Shown: positions 40,993-50,446 of the stretch, one piece after another | Layout of the letters: every line of letters starts with the position of its first letter | Position numbering within the stretch: position 1 is the stretch's first letter | NCBI RefSeq assembly: GCF_014642635.1 | Contig: NZ_BMIQ01000001.1 | Location: 558,001 to 622,000 of the forward strand | Direction of reading: 5' to 3' | From: Aureimonas endophytica | Lineage (GTDB): Bacteria > Pseudomonadota > Alphaproteobacteria > Rhizobiales > Rhizobiaceae | Length of the DNA stretch: 64,000 bases | The notes under the pieces: model-generated | Seen by the model: only the letters and a program-made list of their open reading frames with translations | Told to the model about the DNA's origin: nothing | The model's database searches: none | Position numbers and translations under genes: made by a program

Positions 40993-41865
40993 CTATTCGC
41001 GCGGTCCCTGCCGGGCGGCGAGCCGCTCCTTGCGCGTCGGCGGCTTGAGGCGGCGCAGAAACGTGTCGAATAGCGCCTGGAGCCGCGTCAGCGACAGGAG
41101 GCGATCGACCATCGCGTCGGTGGCGGCCAGCCGGTCGGCTACGGTCTCGGCGGCCGCGAGGCCCACGTCCTCGCGCGCAATCTCGGGGAACCGCCGCGCG
41201 AATCGCTGGAGCGGCGAGCCCGACGCGCCCTCCTCGCCGAGCGACAGCCGGCCGGCGCGTTCGAGCAGCCGCAGCGCCGTCTGCTCGAAGGACCAGTCGT
41301 GATCCCTGAAGAGCTTCCATTGCAGGCTGCGCCGCGCGGAGAAGCCGGCCAAGAGAAGGTTTCGGCCGAACCGCTGTTCGGCGAGCCAGACGCCAAGGGC
41401 GAAGCCGCTCGTCGCCACATGGCCGGACGGATAGAAATCGGCATATGCGCCGGAGAGGTCGAGATGGCCGACCGGCCGTGGTCCGAACTCCTCGCGGCGG
41501 CTGAAGGTCTCGCGCGGGCCGACCTTTAGATTCAAAATGCCGGCGAAACTCGCGGCGGCGAAGGGTTCCACCACGCGCTCGACCTCGCGACGGTAGACGA
41601 TATTGGCTCCCGCCTCGCTCGACCGGGCGACGAGCAGCGCCGGCCGCTCGAACCGGCCCGCGAGTATCTTGTAGGTCTTGTTGAAGAATACGAAGAGCGC
41701 CCCCGGCCCGGCCGTCGCCATCAGGTGCTCCAGGTCTACCGCCTCGCTATTGGCGACGAGGATCACCTCGTCGAAACGCGCGAAGAACTCGCGCCATTCG
41801 CCGGCGCTCGACGGCAGGACCGGGAGATCCGAACCGGCCGCGGGAGTTGGAGCCAAATCGCTCAC
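40993..41865 (-). CDS. GT29 sialyltransferase-like protein, paralogue A
   Basis: 290 residues from a GTG that overlaps the stop of the previous gene (GTGA). No signal peptide. Three blocks resemble the sialylmotifs of GT29: EVILVANSEAVD (about 34-44, like the L motif), TSGFALGVWLAEQ...LLLAGFS (152-176, like the S motif), and FRDHDWSFEQTAL (187-197, with His189 and Glu194, like the VS motif). GT29 enzymes move sialic acid from CMP-sugars. The match is by eye and the donor is unknown. The protein is clearly a paralogue of its upstream neighbour. It is the last gene before the tRNA-Trp promoter. Confidence 0.6.
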   Translation of the reverse strand: MSDLAPTPAAGSDLPVLPSSAGEWREFFARFDEVILVANSEAVDLEHLMATAGPGALFVFFNKTYKILAGRFERPALLVARSSEAGANIVYRREVERVVEPFAAASFAGILNLKVGPRETFSRREEFGPRPVGHLDLSGAYADFYPSGHVATSGFALGVWLAEQRFGRNLLLAGFSARRSLQWKLFRDHDWSFEQTALRLLERAGRLSLGEEGASGSPLQRFARRFPEIAREDVGLAAAETVADRLAATDAMVDRLLSLTRLQALFDTFLRRLKPPTRKERLAARQGPRE

Positions 41866-42788
41866 GCGGCGCCGCCGGAGGGGTTCTTCCCGGCCAGCAG
41901 CCGGTCGCGCGTCCGCTTCTTGCGCGATGGCGGCCGGATGCGGCGCAGGAAATCGCGGATCGCGAGCTGCGGCTTCAGCGAGGAATAGATGTGATCGAGC
42001 ACCCGGTTGGTGCCGCCCAGGCGGTGCGACAGCACCTCCATGGCCGTGGTCGAGAGCTCCTCCGGCGTGATCTCCGGAAAATCCGCCATCAGGGCGCGCG
42101 ACGGCCATCGGTCGAAATAATTGCCGGCGCGGAAGAGCCGAAGCCGGTCGTTCTTGTACATCAGGTTGAGGACGATCTGTTCCCAGGTCCAGTCGTGCGA
42201 ATCGAACACGCGCCACTCGGCTTCTCGGACGCCGCTGAAGCCGGAAAGATAGATCGGCATCGGCAGGTTCTGCTGCGCCAGCCAGACGGCCAGGGCGAAG
42301 CCCGAGCTCGGCCAGCGCTGGCCGGCGGGATACATTCGCTGCGCCCAGGTCTCGAGATCGAGAAACCCGGCCGGGACCCCGCGAAACTCCTCCGGCTTCG
42401 AGAAGACCTCCTTGTCGCGGGCGCGCATGTTGAGGACGCCGTGGAAATTCGGCCCCTCGAGCAGCGACAGGACCTCGGTCAGTTCGTTGCGATAGACGAG
42501 CGCCGAGCCGACCGGCGTCGAGCGCGAGATCAGCAGGCAGTCGCGGTGAAACGGCGCGTCGAGGATGCGGTAGACGCGGTTGAAGAAGACGAAAATCGGG
42601 CGCTCGCCGATCTCTGGCGCGGCGAGCACCGCCGCCGCGTCGCGGCTGTTGGCGACGAGCACGATGGCGGAGAAGCCGGCGAAGAAGCCCTTCGCATCGC
42701 CCGGCAGCGTCGCGATGGCCCGCTTGCCCCCGTCACCCGCCTCGGCCGAAGCCGACTGGACAGGAGCGCCTGATCCCTCGATCGCCAT
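41862..42788 (-). CDS. GT29 sialyltransferase-like protein, paralogue B
   Basis: 308 residues from the ATG at 42788, 8 bases behind the preceding glycosyltransferase; a longer frame would overlap that gene. It shares with paralogue A the blocks AIVLVANSRDAA (41-52), FVFFNRVYRIL (67-76), SSGFALAVWLAQQN...IYLSGFSG (161-186) and FDSHDWTWEQIV (195-206, His198 and Glu203). The basic C-terminus (RRIRPPSRKKRTRDRL) recurs in paralogue A as RRLKPPTRKERL. A glycosyltransferase acting on a cell-surface glycan is likely; donor and acceptor cannot be told. Confidence 0.6.
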   Translation of the reverse strand: MAIEGSGAPVQSASAEAGDGGKRAIATLPGDAKGFFAGFSAIVLVANSRDAAAVLAAPEIGERPIFVFFNRVYRILDAPFHRDCLLISRSTPVGSALVYRNELTEVLSLLEGPNFHGVLNMRARDKEVFSKPEEFRGVPAGFLDLETWAQRMYPAGQRWPSSGFALAVWLAQQNLPMPIYLSGFSGVREAEWRVFDSHDWTWEQIVLNLMYKNDRLRLFRAGNYFDRWPSRALMADFPEITPEELSTTAMEVLSHRLGGTNRVLDHIYSSLKPQLAIRDFLRRIRPPSRKKRTRDRLLAGKNPSGGAA

Positions 42789-42796
42789 GGGACGCG

Positions 42797-43486
42797 TCAG
42801 GAGCGCTGCGTGACGTGCAGCGTGCGCTCGCGCGCCGCGAACCATTCGTCGGCGTAATCGTCCTTGGCATATTCGGTGAAATAGGGTCCGCCATCGGTGA
42901 AATGCACGTTCCGCGCCTCGGCGTCGTAGTCATATTCGTTGACGAGCCAGTTCCAGGCCGGGGGCAACGCACCGATCTGGTCGTCGTTCTCCAGCCACTT
43001 GAACTGATGGAGTTGCAGGCCCGTGGCCGTGTTCACGTAGTCCGGCGTCAGCGTCGTGCAGCGCGCATTGTTGAAGAGGATGACGCTCGACCAGTTCTTC
43101 TTCTCGTACTTGGTCTGCGTCTGGCCGAGGAACTTCGTTTCCACCTTCGGCACGTAGTCGTGCTTCACGCACATGGCGGCATAGCGCTCGTCGCGCAGCG
43201 CCCAGAGTTCGGCGATGTCGGCGCGCATTAGCATGTCGCAATCCATGAAGAGGCTCCAGCCCTCGAAATTCGAAAGGGCCGGGACGAGGAAGCGGGAGAA
43301 GGAGAATTCCGTCGTCTGCAGCGCGTTGCGCTCGCGCGTGAAGATGCCGCCGAGATTGCCGAGCACGATCGGCGAGAAGACGACCGGGATCGAGGACTTC
43401 TCGAGAATGCTCTGGACGAGCACGTGATAGGCGACCGTTTCCTTCGAATCGAAGCCGATGAAGACCCGCGCGACGTCCAAGCTCAT
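42797..43486 (-). CDS. Putative glycosyltransferase, GT8-like, with DxD motif
   Basis: 229 residues from the ATG at 43486 (MSLDVARVFIGFDSKETVAYH). The opening FIGFD and the metal-binding motif FMDCDML (Asp82 and Asp84) resemble GT8-type, nucleotide-sugar-dependent enzymes. The open frame extends upstream to 43696, but that part is not needed. It is the first of three minus-strand glycan genes (this, paralogue B, paralogue A) with gaps of 8 and -4 bases, so it is part of an operon. The product is cytoplasmic. Acceptor and donor are unknown. Confidence 0.7.
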   Translation of the reverse strand: MSLDVARVFIGFDSKETVAYHVLVQSILEKSSIPVVFSPIVLGNLGGIFTRERNALQTTEFSFSRFLVPALSNFEGWSLFMDCDMLMRADIAELWALRDERYAAMCVKHDYVPKVETKFLGQTQTKYEKKNWSSVILFNNARCTTLTPDYVNTATGLQLHQFKWLENDDQIGALPPAWNWLVNEYDYDAEARNVHFTDGGPYFTEYAKDDYADEWFAARERTLHVTQRS

Positions 43487-43708
43487 GCGACGAAACCTCT
43501 CAAACCTTTGGCGATGCGGCGCTGGCGTCTTACGCCCCGGCGCGACGGGCGACAACCGCCCGCGTTCGGGAAACATGCGGCGGGATCGGTGGATCTGGAC
43601 GACCAATGCGAGCGCGCGATAAGGCAGCGCCCGCGTCCGGCGCCGATTTCGGCTGACGGAGGCGGGGCGCCAGGTCGGCGCGCGCCTGGCCAGCAACAGG
43701 AGAAGCCG

Positions 43709-44434
43709 TTGAGGCGCTCGTCATCGATCTCGCGAGGCACGGCGATCCCGATCCTCATGTATCACCATGTCGTCGCGAGGCCGCCGCGAGGCACGCCGTC
43801 GCGCTATCTCTTCGTCGAGCCGCGCCGTTTCCGCGCGCAGATGCGGCTGTTGAAGCTGCTCGGCTATCGCGGCTGTTCGATGGCCGAACTCGCCCCTCAT
43901 CTGCGCGGCGAAGCGAGCGGCAAAGTCGTCGGCATCACCTTCGACGACGGCTTTCGCAATGTCTACGACCATGCCCTGCCGGTTCTCGAAGAATGCGGCT
44001 TCACGGCGACGACCTATTTCGTCAGCCGGCAGGTCAACGGCCACAATGCCTGGGATACGGGCTTCCTGCCGCAGATGCCTTGCATGACGAAGGCGGAACT
44101 GCGGGATTGGCAGGCGCGCGGTCAGGAGGTCGGCGCCCACACCCTCGATCACGAGCGTCTCGCCGCCCTGCCGATAGCGGCGGCCGAGCGCCAGATCGCC
44201 GGCTCCAAGGCGGAACTCGAGGACATGATCGGCCGCCCCGTCGAGGCCTTCAGCTATCCTTATGGCAGCTTCAGCGAAGCCGTCGTCGAGATGGCGCGCG
44301 GCTCCGGCTTCACCACGGGGACGACGACACTGTCCGGCAAGGCGACCGCGACGCACGATCCGTTGCGCCTGCCGCGCATGACCGTCGGCGGGTCGGACGG
44401 CTATCTGCGCTTTCTCGGCCGGAAGATCTTTTAA
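43709..44434 (+). CDS. NodB-type polysaccharide deacetylase (TTG start)
   Basis: 241 residues from TTG at 43709, which has AGGAG 7 bases before it. Motif 1 is ITFDDG (Asp79, Asp80), motif 2 is HTLDH (His144 and His148, metal ligands), and motif 3 is FSYPYG. These are the full active-site set of carbohydrate esterase family 4, which removes acetyl groups from N-acetylated sugars with a divalent metal. No clear signal peptide is seen, so it may act on a lipid-linked or cytoplasmic precursor. The stop overlaps that of the next, convergent gene. The frame is open further 5' but without a good start signal. Confidence 0.85.
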   Translation: MRRSSSISRGTAIPILMYHHVVARPPRGTPSRYLFVEPRRFRAQMRLLKLLGYRGCSMAELAPHLRGEASGKVVGITFDDGFRNVYDHALPVLEECGFTATTYFVSRQVNGHNAWDTGFLPQMPCMTKAELRDWQARGQEVGAHTLDHERLAALPIAAAERQIAGSKAELEDMIGRPVEAFSYPYGSFSEAVVEMARGSGFTTGTTTLSGKATATHDPLRLPRMTVGGSDGYLRFLGRKIF

Positions 44435-45213
44435 GCCCGTTCGAGCATCATGCTGTCCGGCGCATGCGACGATGGCGGCGCTTCGGACCAGACGGACTGC
44501 CCGTCGAGCAGATGTTTCTCGATGCCGCGCGTCTCGCGCCAGGCGCGACCGAGATCCTCGATAAAATAATCGCCGATTTCACCGACGACGCGGTTGCGCA
44601 GGCGCAGGACATGCGCCTCCAAGCTCGGATTGAGCCCCCGGCAGAACTGCTTTTCGGGGTCGAAACGCGGATCGAGGAGACGTGCGGCCGACCGCGCGAC
44701 GCTGCCCCGGTAGAAGGAGGGGCTGGTGAGAAAGTTCGGGATCCTGATCTTCATCGGCAGCGCGAGGCCGAAGAGCCGGCGTGACCGCTTGATGGTGCAG
44801 AAAGGCCCCTTGGCGGCGATGTCCCAATTCTTGTTGGCGTGATTGAAACTCACCTGCGCCGTCCGCTTCTCGGCGAAGAATGGCAGGATGTCGGCCGGCG
44901 CGACCGGTTTTCGCAACAGCCAGTCGTCTTCCAGGTGAAGAACGATTTCCGCGCGGCTGGCGGCCCAGACACGTGCGACCGCCGCCGCGAAACCGGCTTC
45001 GTTCGGATGGAAGATTTCCGCCTGCGGATCGTAGGCACGGATGAGTTCGGCGCATTCCTCGCCGGCTCGCGACGTCCCGAACACCGGATCGATATTGGCG
45101 ATCACGCGTTGCAGCGCGAAATTGCGAAACAGATTCCGATCGAAGGAGTCGAGCGTGCGGACGAGCAGGTCCGGTCGCCGAGTCGCGACTATACATACAT
45201 CGATCGATGGCAT
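44431..45213 (-). CDS. Glycosyltransferase family 2-like protein
   Basis: 260 residues, MPSIDVCIVATRRPDLLVRTLDSF. The N-terminal beta strand and the acidic motif LHLEDDWLL (Glu95-Asp96-Asp97) fit a GT-A glycosyltransferase that binds a nucleotide sugar and metal. The substrate is unknown. It converges with the deacetylase (overlapping stop codons TTAA) and stands alone on the minus strand. The 370-base stretch 45214-45583 between it and the next gene shows no gene I can support. Confidence 0.7.
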   Translation of the reverse strand: MPSIDVCIVATRRPDLLVRTLDSFDRNLFRNFALQRVIANIDPVFGTSRAGEECAELIRAYDPQAEIFHPNEAGFAAAVARVWAASRAEIVLHLEDDWLLRKPVAPADILPFFAEKRTAQVSFNHANKNWDIAAKGPFCTIKRSRRLFGLALPMKIRIPNFLTSPSFYRGSVARSAARLLDPRFDPEKQFCRGLNPSLEAHVLRLRNRVVGEIGDYFIEDLGRAWRETRGIEKHLLDGQSVWSEAPPSSHAPDSMMLERA

Positions 45214-45583
45214 GGCGGCAGCGGAGACCAGACGCTGTTACGGATCGGCGCCGAAGAAAATCGGCAACCCGTAGCCATCTAACAGGTTTTCCAGCAGCAA
45301 CGCCAGATCAAACTTTCACTGAGCTTATAGCGTCTGCGGCTTTGTTGAAACCCCTGCCCTGCAAGGCTTCGTCGTTTCGCGACGGCTGAGCGCTTCGTCT
45401 GTCCGGCGTTCGGGAAGCGGGCGACGGACGACGATACGTCGCCGGAGGAGCCTATGATGGCTCCGCGCGCCGATTGCCTTGTAACGTCAACGCGATATCC
45501 CAAGAGCTTCGGATCGAACGCCGCTTCCGCGTGAGGAATTGTCGCGTGCTTCGCTCCCTCATCGAGCGACAAGCCAGGCCGCG

Positions 45584-46627
45584 ATGTTCTATCCCGTCGA
45601 GACCGCCAGCCACTGGAAAGGCATCGGTCGCCTCACCCTTCGGAAGCGTTTCTCCGCCTTCAGGCGCGATCGGCGGCAGCGCCAGGCGATGGCGGCGCAT
45701 GCGCCAGTGGATCTCGTCCCCCTCCATCGCGCGAGCGGACCGCTTCTGCGCTCGGACGTCGTTCTTCTCTGCGTCACCCGCAACGCCATGGCGTTCCTGC
45801 CCTCGCTGCTGGCGCATTATCGAAGGCTCGGCGTCAAGCGCTTCGCCTTCGTCGATGACCGCTCGGGCGACGGCTCGCGCGAATGGCTGGCGGCCCAGCC
45901 GGATGTCGATCTCTTCGGCTCGCGGGCCAGCTTTCGCGACAGCGAGGGCGGCCTCACCTGGCGCGACATGCTCGTCGCCCATTACGGCTATGGCCGCTGG
46001 TATGTGTCGATCGACAGCGACGAGTATCTCGTCTTTCCCGGCTACGAGACGCGCGGCCTCGCCGATTTCATCCTCGACCTCGAACGGGTTCGCTCGAAAC
46101 GCGTCCATGCGGTGATGCTCGATCTCTATCCCGAGGGGCCGCTCGGCGCGGTCGCGCCGCCGCCCGCCGCCGAGACCTTTCCGGCCGAGGTCTGTCCCTT
46201 CTACGACGGCACGGACTACGCGATCGCCAACGAGAAATTCGGCACGGCCGTGCGGGGCGGGCCGCGCCGGCGCCTGTTCGGCGCCGATATGCGGATCAGC
46301 AAGTTCCCGCTGCTCCTTGCCGACCGGGCGACGCGCTTCGCCAGCGGCAGCCATCACGGCCCCCTGCCGCTCGCCCGCAATTACGCGCCCGTCCAGGCGG
46401 TTCTCCTCCATCACAAGTTCGGCGCCGGTTCGGTCGCGACCTTTCGCCGGATCGCCTCCGAAGGCACCCATGCGAACGGCTCGATCTTCTATCGACGGAT
46501 CGTTGAGAAGGACGGCTTCGACGAGACCGCCATTCTGCATTTCGACGGATCGCGGCGGTTCGAAGGGTCCGAGAAGCTCGTCCGCGACGGCATGATGCAG
46601 GATCTCCGCCGCCCGCTCCGGCTCTGA
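45584..46627 (+). CDS. Glycosyltransferase family 2 protein (Glyco_tranf_2_4-like)
   Basis: 347 residues from the ATG at 45584; a TTG at 45539 is also in frame, but its GAGG lies too close. The core is LLCVTRNAMAFLPSLLAHYRRLGVKRFAFVDDRSGDGS, followed by YVSIDSDEYLVF with the DSD metal site. This is the pattern of small GT2 proteins often found in capsule and exopolysaccharide clusters. It is followed after 102 bases by a GT4 gene on the same strand. Confidence 0.75.
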   Translation: MFYPVETASHWKGIGRLTLRKRFSAFRRDRRQRQAMAAHAPVDLVPLHRASGPLLRSDVVLLCVTRNAMAFLPSLLAHYRRLGVKRFAFVDDRSGDGSREWLAAQPDVDLFGSRASFRDSEGGLTWRDMLVAHYGYGRWYVSIDSDEYLVFPGYETRGLADFILDLERVRSKRVHAVMLDLYPEGPLGAVAPPPAAETFPAEVCPFYDGTDYAIANEKFGTAVRGGPRRRLFGADMRISKFPLLLADRATRFASGSHHGPLPLARNYAPVQAVLLHHKFGAGSVATFRRIASEGTHANGSIFYRRIVEKDGFDETAILHFDGSRRFEGSEKLVRDGMMQDLRRPLRL

Positions 46628-46729
46628 CGGCGCGCGCGGTTGATCGGGACGGAGCGCCCCGCTAGTCTCGAAAGCCTCGCGCCTGCCGTGCCTTAGCCGA
46701 AATTCCCGCTCGAAAACGGATCGTCCGCA

Positions 46730-47866
46730 ATGTCCGCCATACCCCTTCGGAACGACAGGCCCGCCGCCGAGGCCTCGACGCGGGTCGATCCGCCGATCCG
46801 CGTCCTCTATGCGCTCGACCAGTTTCCGCAACTGTCCGAATCCTACATCAATGCCGAGATCGAGCGCATGCTCGAATGGGGCGTCGAGGTGGAGGTCTGG
46901 TCCTCGACCAGCCCGAAATCGGAAGGCCGGCCGGTCGACGTGCCCATTCATCGCGGCACGCTGGTGGAGACGATCCAGCGCCGGAAACCGGAGATCGTCC
47001 ACACCCATTGGACGCAGAGCGCCCTGAAATACAAGGACGCCGCCAAGCGCATGGGCGTGCCGATGACGGCGCGCGGCCATTGGCATTTCGTGCCGAAGCA
47101 GATCCAGAAGGTGGAGGACGAGCCGACAATCGTCCGGCTCTTCATGTTCCCGCATCTGGCGAACAAGTGGAAGAGCATGACCGATAAGATCGTGCCGATG
47201 CTCGCCTGCTACCATCACGAATGGGTGGCGCCGCGCCGGCCGAAGAACCGCAAGATGCTGATGCGCACCGCCGCCTGCAAGCGCTCCAAGGATCTGGCGA
47301 ATTTCATCCGCATCGCGGCCAAGCTGCCGGACTACCGCTCCGTGATGATCCTCTGCAGCCTTGGCCCGAACGATTATTATCGCGAGCTAGAGGCGCTGAA
47401 CCGCGAACTCGGCAGCCCGGTCGAGATGGTGCGCGACATCACCTACGAGGAGGTCGCCGCCTACATGGCGGAGGCGGGCCTCTACGTCCACACCTACGAT
47501 CCGGACGTCTCCTTCGGCATGCCCGTCTCGATCGTCGAGGCCATGGCGGCGGGCTGCACGGTGCTCGCGCGCGATGTCGAGGGCGCGAGCGCCTATCTCG
47601 GCGACACCGGCCGCGTCTACAAGGATCTGGACGAGGCCGCCGCGCTGGTGCGCGCGACCGAAAGTTGGTCGGAGCTCGAATGGCAGGAGGCCGAGCGGCG
47701 CTCGCGCGAGCGCGCCGCGCGCCATTTCGATGACCGGCAGATCCTCGTGCCGCTGCTCGACACCTGGAAGGACATCGCCGCCGAGCGGCGCGCGGCCGGC
47801 GACGAGTCTCTCTCGATGGTCGAAAAGTTCCGGCGCTGGAGCGGCCTCGGCTACAAGCGGGTCTGA
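46730..47866 (+). CDS. Glycosyltransferase family 4 (group 1) protein
   Basis: 378 residues. The N-terminal half has LYALDQFPQLSESYINAEI and EIVHTHWTQSALKYKD, the C-terminal half DVSFGMPVSIVEAMAAGCTVLARDVEG, the nucleotide-sugar motif of the GT-B fold family GT4. These retaining enzymes often extend exopolysaccharide or lipopolysaccharide chains on the cytoplasmic side. It ends 47 bases before a bidirectional terminator shared with tuf copy 2. Confidence 0.8.
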   Translation: MSAIPLRNDRPAAEASTRVDPPIRVLYALDQFPQLSESYINAEIERMLEWGVEVEVWSSTSPKSEGRPVDVPIHRGTLVETIQRRKPEIVHTHWTQSALKYKDAAKRMGVPMTARGHWHFVPKQIQKVEDEPTIVRLFMFPHLANKWKSMTDKIVPMLACYHHEWVAPRRPKNRKMLMRTAACKRSKDLANFIRIAAKLPDYRSVMILCSLGPNDYYRELEALNRELGSPVEMVRDITYEEVAAYMAEAGLYVHTYDPDVSFGMPVSIVEAMAAGCTVLARDVEGASAYLGDTGRVYKDLDEAAALVRATESWSELEWQEAERRSRERAARHFDDRQILVPLLDTWKDIAAERRAAGDESLSMVEKFRRWSGLGYKRV

Positions 47867-47912
47867 CGCTTCGGCCACCGCCGCTCGCGGCGGGGCCGGA
47901 GATCCGGGCAAG

Positions 47913-47943
47913 AAAAAAGGCGGGCCCTGCGGCCCGCCTTTTT
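47913..47943. terminator. Bidirectional terminator between the GT4 gene and tuf copy 2
   Basis: Ten-base arms (AAGGCGGGCC / GGCCCGCCTT) with a 4-base loop have an A-run on the left and a T-run on the right. It can stop plus-strand transcription from the GT4 gene and minus-strand transcription from tuf. Confidence 0.88.
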
Positions 47944-47954
47944 CGTTTCCAGCA

Positions 47955-47979
47955 CCGCGCGGCCTGTTGAGCCGCGCGG
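47955..47979 (-). repeat. Hairpin behind tuf copy 2, identical to that behind copy 1
   Basis: Same arms (CCGCGCGG) and loop as at 23738-23763. It is the distal end of the duplicated block; the sequence beyond it differs between the copies. Confidence 0.6.
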
Positions 47980-48000
47980 TTTGCTTTTGCGGTGTATGTC

Positions 48001-49176
<1,176 letters not shown>

Positions 49177-49207
49177 CAGGCGCTCCTCAGGAATTCAGTT
49201 CGGGCGC

Positions 49208-49236
49208 GACATACTGGCGGAGCAACGGAATAGCAA
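49208..49236 (-). promoter_or_regulatory. tuf: Candidate promoter of tuf copy 2
   Basis: TTGCTA (49236-49231) and TATGTC (49213-49208) are separated by 17 bases on the minus strand, in the 87-base gap between the upstream glycosyltransferase and tuf. Both boxes are only partial matches. Confidence 0.45.
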
Positions 49237-49237
49237 G

Positions 49238-49256
49238 GGCGCCGGAGGCCGGCGCC
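49238..49256 (-). terminator. GC hairpin behind the upstream glycosyltransferase
   Basis: Eight-base arms (GGCGCCGG / CCGGCGCC) around a 3-base loop lie 8 bases behind the glycosyltransferase stop. The following CTTGCTATT is poor in T, so termination would be partial. Confidence 0.45.
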
Positions 49257-49263
49257 GGCGGCA

Positions 49264-50046
49264 TTATCGTTTTGCCGCCCGTTCATCGCTCTGGAAAAGC
49301 TTCAGATAGCGACGGGCATAGAGCGGCATGCGCGCCTTCCGGTCGCCCTTGAAATGCAGGATGCGGGTGAAGAGAGGGTAAAGGCCGAGCCGGAGCATCC
49401 AGGGGCGCGGCGTGCGATTGTAGAGCCGACCCGGCGCGAAGCGCACCGACAGCCCCTCGCGCTCGGCCGTCACCGTCTGGTAGCGCCCGGCGCGCGGGGG
49501 CGCGAGGAGCCGCGCCAGGGCCACCTGGTCGCCATACCACCGCTTTTCCTCCTCCGGCAGATCGGCGCAGACCGCATGGAGCCGGTCGAAGAAGCGGCAG
49601 ACCTCGGCATGCGCCTCGGTCCGTGCGACGATCAGCCCCGCATTGATCGGCATGGCCGCGAAGCGGCGATGGGTGACCGCGAGATTAGCGCCCGGCGCCA
49701 GAAGTTCATCGAAGCGGCGCATGACGAGCATGTCGGTATCGAGAAAGACGACCACGGTGCCCGGCACGACGCTCCGCACATAGTCGCGATATTCGCGCAG
49801 CCGCTCCACCATGACGTGATTCGGGTCGAGCTCGCGCGTTTGCAACCGGACGATCGACCCGACGCCCGATTCAGCACCGAGCGCGTTCGTCAGGAGCACC
49901 ACCTCGGCTCGCGGGTAGAGAGCGAGAATCGAACGGGCCAGCAGCGTCACGAGCCCGCCCATCTCCGGGTCGCGCTGCCGGAAGACATAGGCCATGACGA
50001 AATGTAGCGGCGCTTCGCCGGCGACGGCCGGATCGGTCGATGACAT
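49264..50046 (-). CDS. Putative glycosyltransferase with DxD motif, between tRNA-Gly and tuf
   Basis: 260 residues. The pattern VVVFLDTDMLVMRRFDELL (Asp103 and Asp105) followed by INAGLIVARTEAHAEVCRFFDRL is that of nucleotide-diphospho-sugar transferases of the GT-A fold. The C-terminus is basic (KGDRKARMPLYARRYLKL). No signal peptide or membrane helix. It lies 44 bases behind tRNA-Gly, where tuf would be expected, and could be transcribed from the tRNA-Tyr promoter. It probably belongs with the glycan genes on the other side of tuf. Confidence 0.7.
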   Translation of the reverse strand: MSSTDPAVAGEAPLHFVMAYVFRQRDPEMGGLVTLLARSILALYPRAEVVLLTNALGAESGVGSIVRLQTRELDPNHVMVERLREYRDYVRSVVPGTVVVFLDTDMLVMRRFDELLAPGANLAVTHRRFAAMPINAGLIVARTEAHAEVCRFFDRLHAVCADLPEEEKRWYGDQVALARLLAPPRAGRYQTVTAEREGLSVRFAPGRLYNRTPRPWMLRLGLYPLFTRILHFKGDRKARMPLYARRYLKLFQSDERAAKR

Positions 50047-50090
50047 CAGACCGTTCCAAGTCGGCGGCTGGTGGGCAAGGCGGAGCGAAA

Positions 50091-50164
50091 TGGAGCGGGT
50101 AGCGGGAATCGAACCCGCATATTCAGCTTGGAAGGCTGCTGCTCTACCACTGAGCTATACCCGC
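50091..50164 (-). tRNA. trnG: tRNA-Gly (TCC anticodon)
   Basis: 74 bases on the minus strand, GCGGGTATAGCTCAG at the 5' end, anticodon loop CTTCCAA, and 3' end TACCCGCTCCA with CCA encoded. It lies 50 bases behind tRNA-Tyr. Confidence 0.96.
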
Positions 50165-50214
50165 GCTGCGGCAATGATAAGCCAGTCGATGACGACCTGC
50201 AACGCTTGTTCGGC

Positions 50215-50299
50215 TGGTGGAGGGGGTTGGATTCGAACCAACGTAGGCTGAGCCAACGGATTTACAGTCCGTCCCCTTTAACCACTCGGGCACCCCTCC
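50215..50299 (-). tRNA. trnY: tRNA-Tyr (GTA anticodon)
   Basis: 85 bases with the long variable arm of class II tRNAs. 5' end GGAGGGGTGCCCGAG, anticodon loop CTGTAAA, 3' end CCCCTCCACCA with CCA encoded. First gene of the tRNA-Tyr-tRNA-Gly unit. Confidence 0.97.
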
Positions 50300-50374
50300 A
50301 GCCCGGTCGCGAGCGCCTCGGCGCCGCCCCGGAGAAGCGGGAACTCGTTGCCGTCGTCCCCGTCCGTGGGGCGC

Positions 50375-50403
50375 CTTATGCAGGGGCCGCCCCGCGCTGT
50401 CAA
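50375..50403 (-). promoter_or_regulatory. Promoter of tRNA-Tyr-tRNA-Gly
   Basis: A perfect TTGACA (50403-50398) and CATAAG (50380-50375) are separated by 17 bases on the minus strand, about 75 bases before tRNA-Tyr. The GC-rich spacer is usual for strong stable-RNA promoters. Confidence 0.75.
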
Positions 50404-50446
50404 CCGAGTGGTTGAGGGGAAGATGAAGCTTTTGTAGAAGCGGCCC

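Noticed and set aside
43424-43708. N-terminal extension of the deacetylase
   Set aside because: It overlaps the start of the minus-strand glycosyltransferase and is arginine/proline-rich; the TTG at 43709 has a Shine-Dalgarno sequence.
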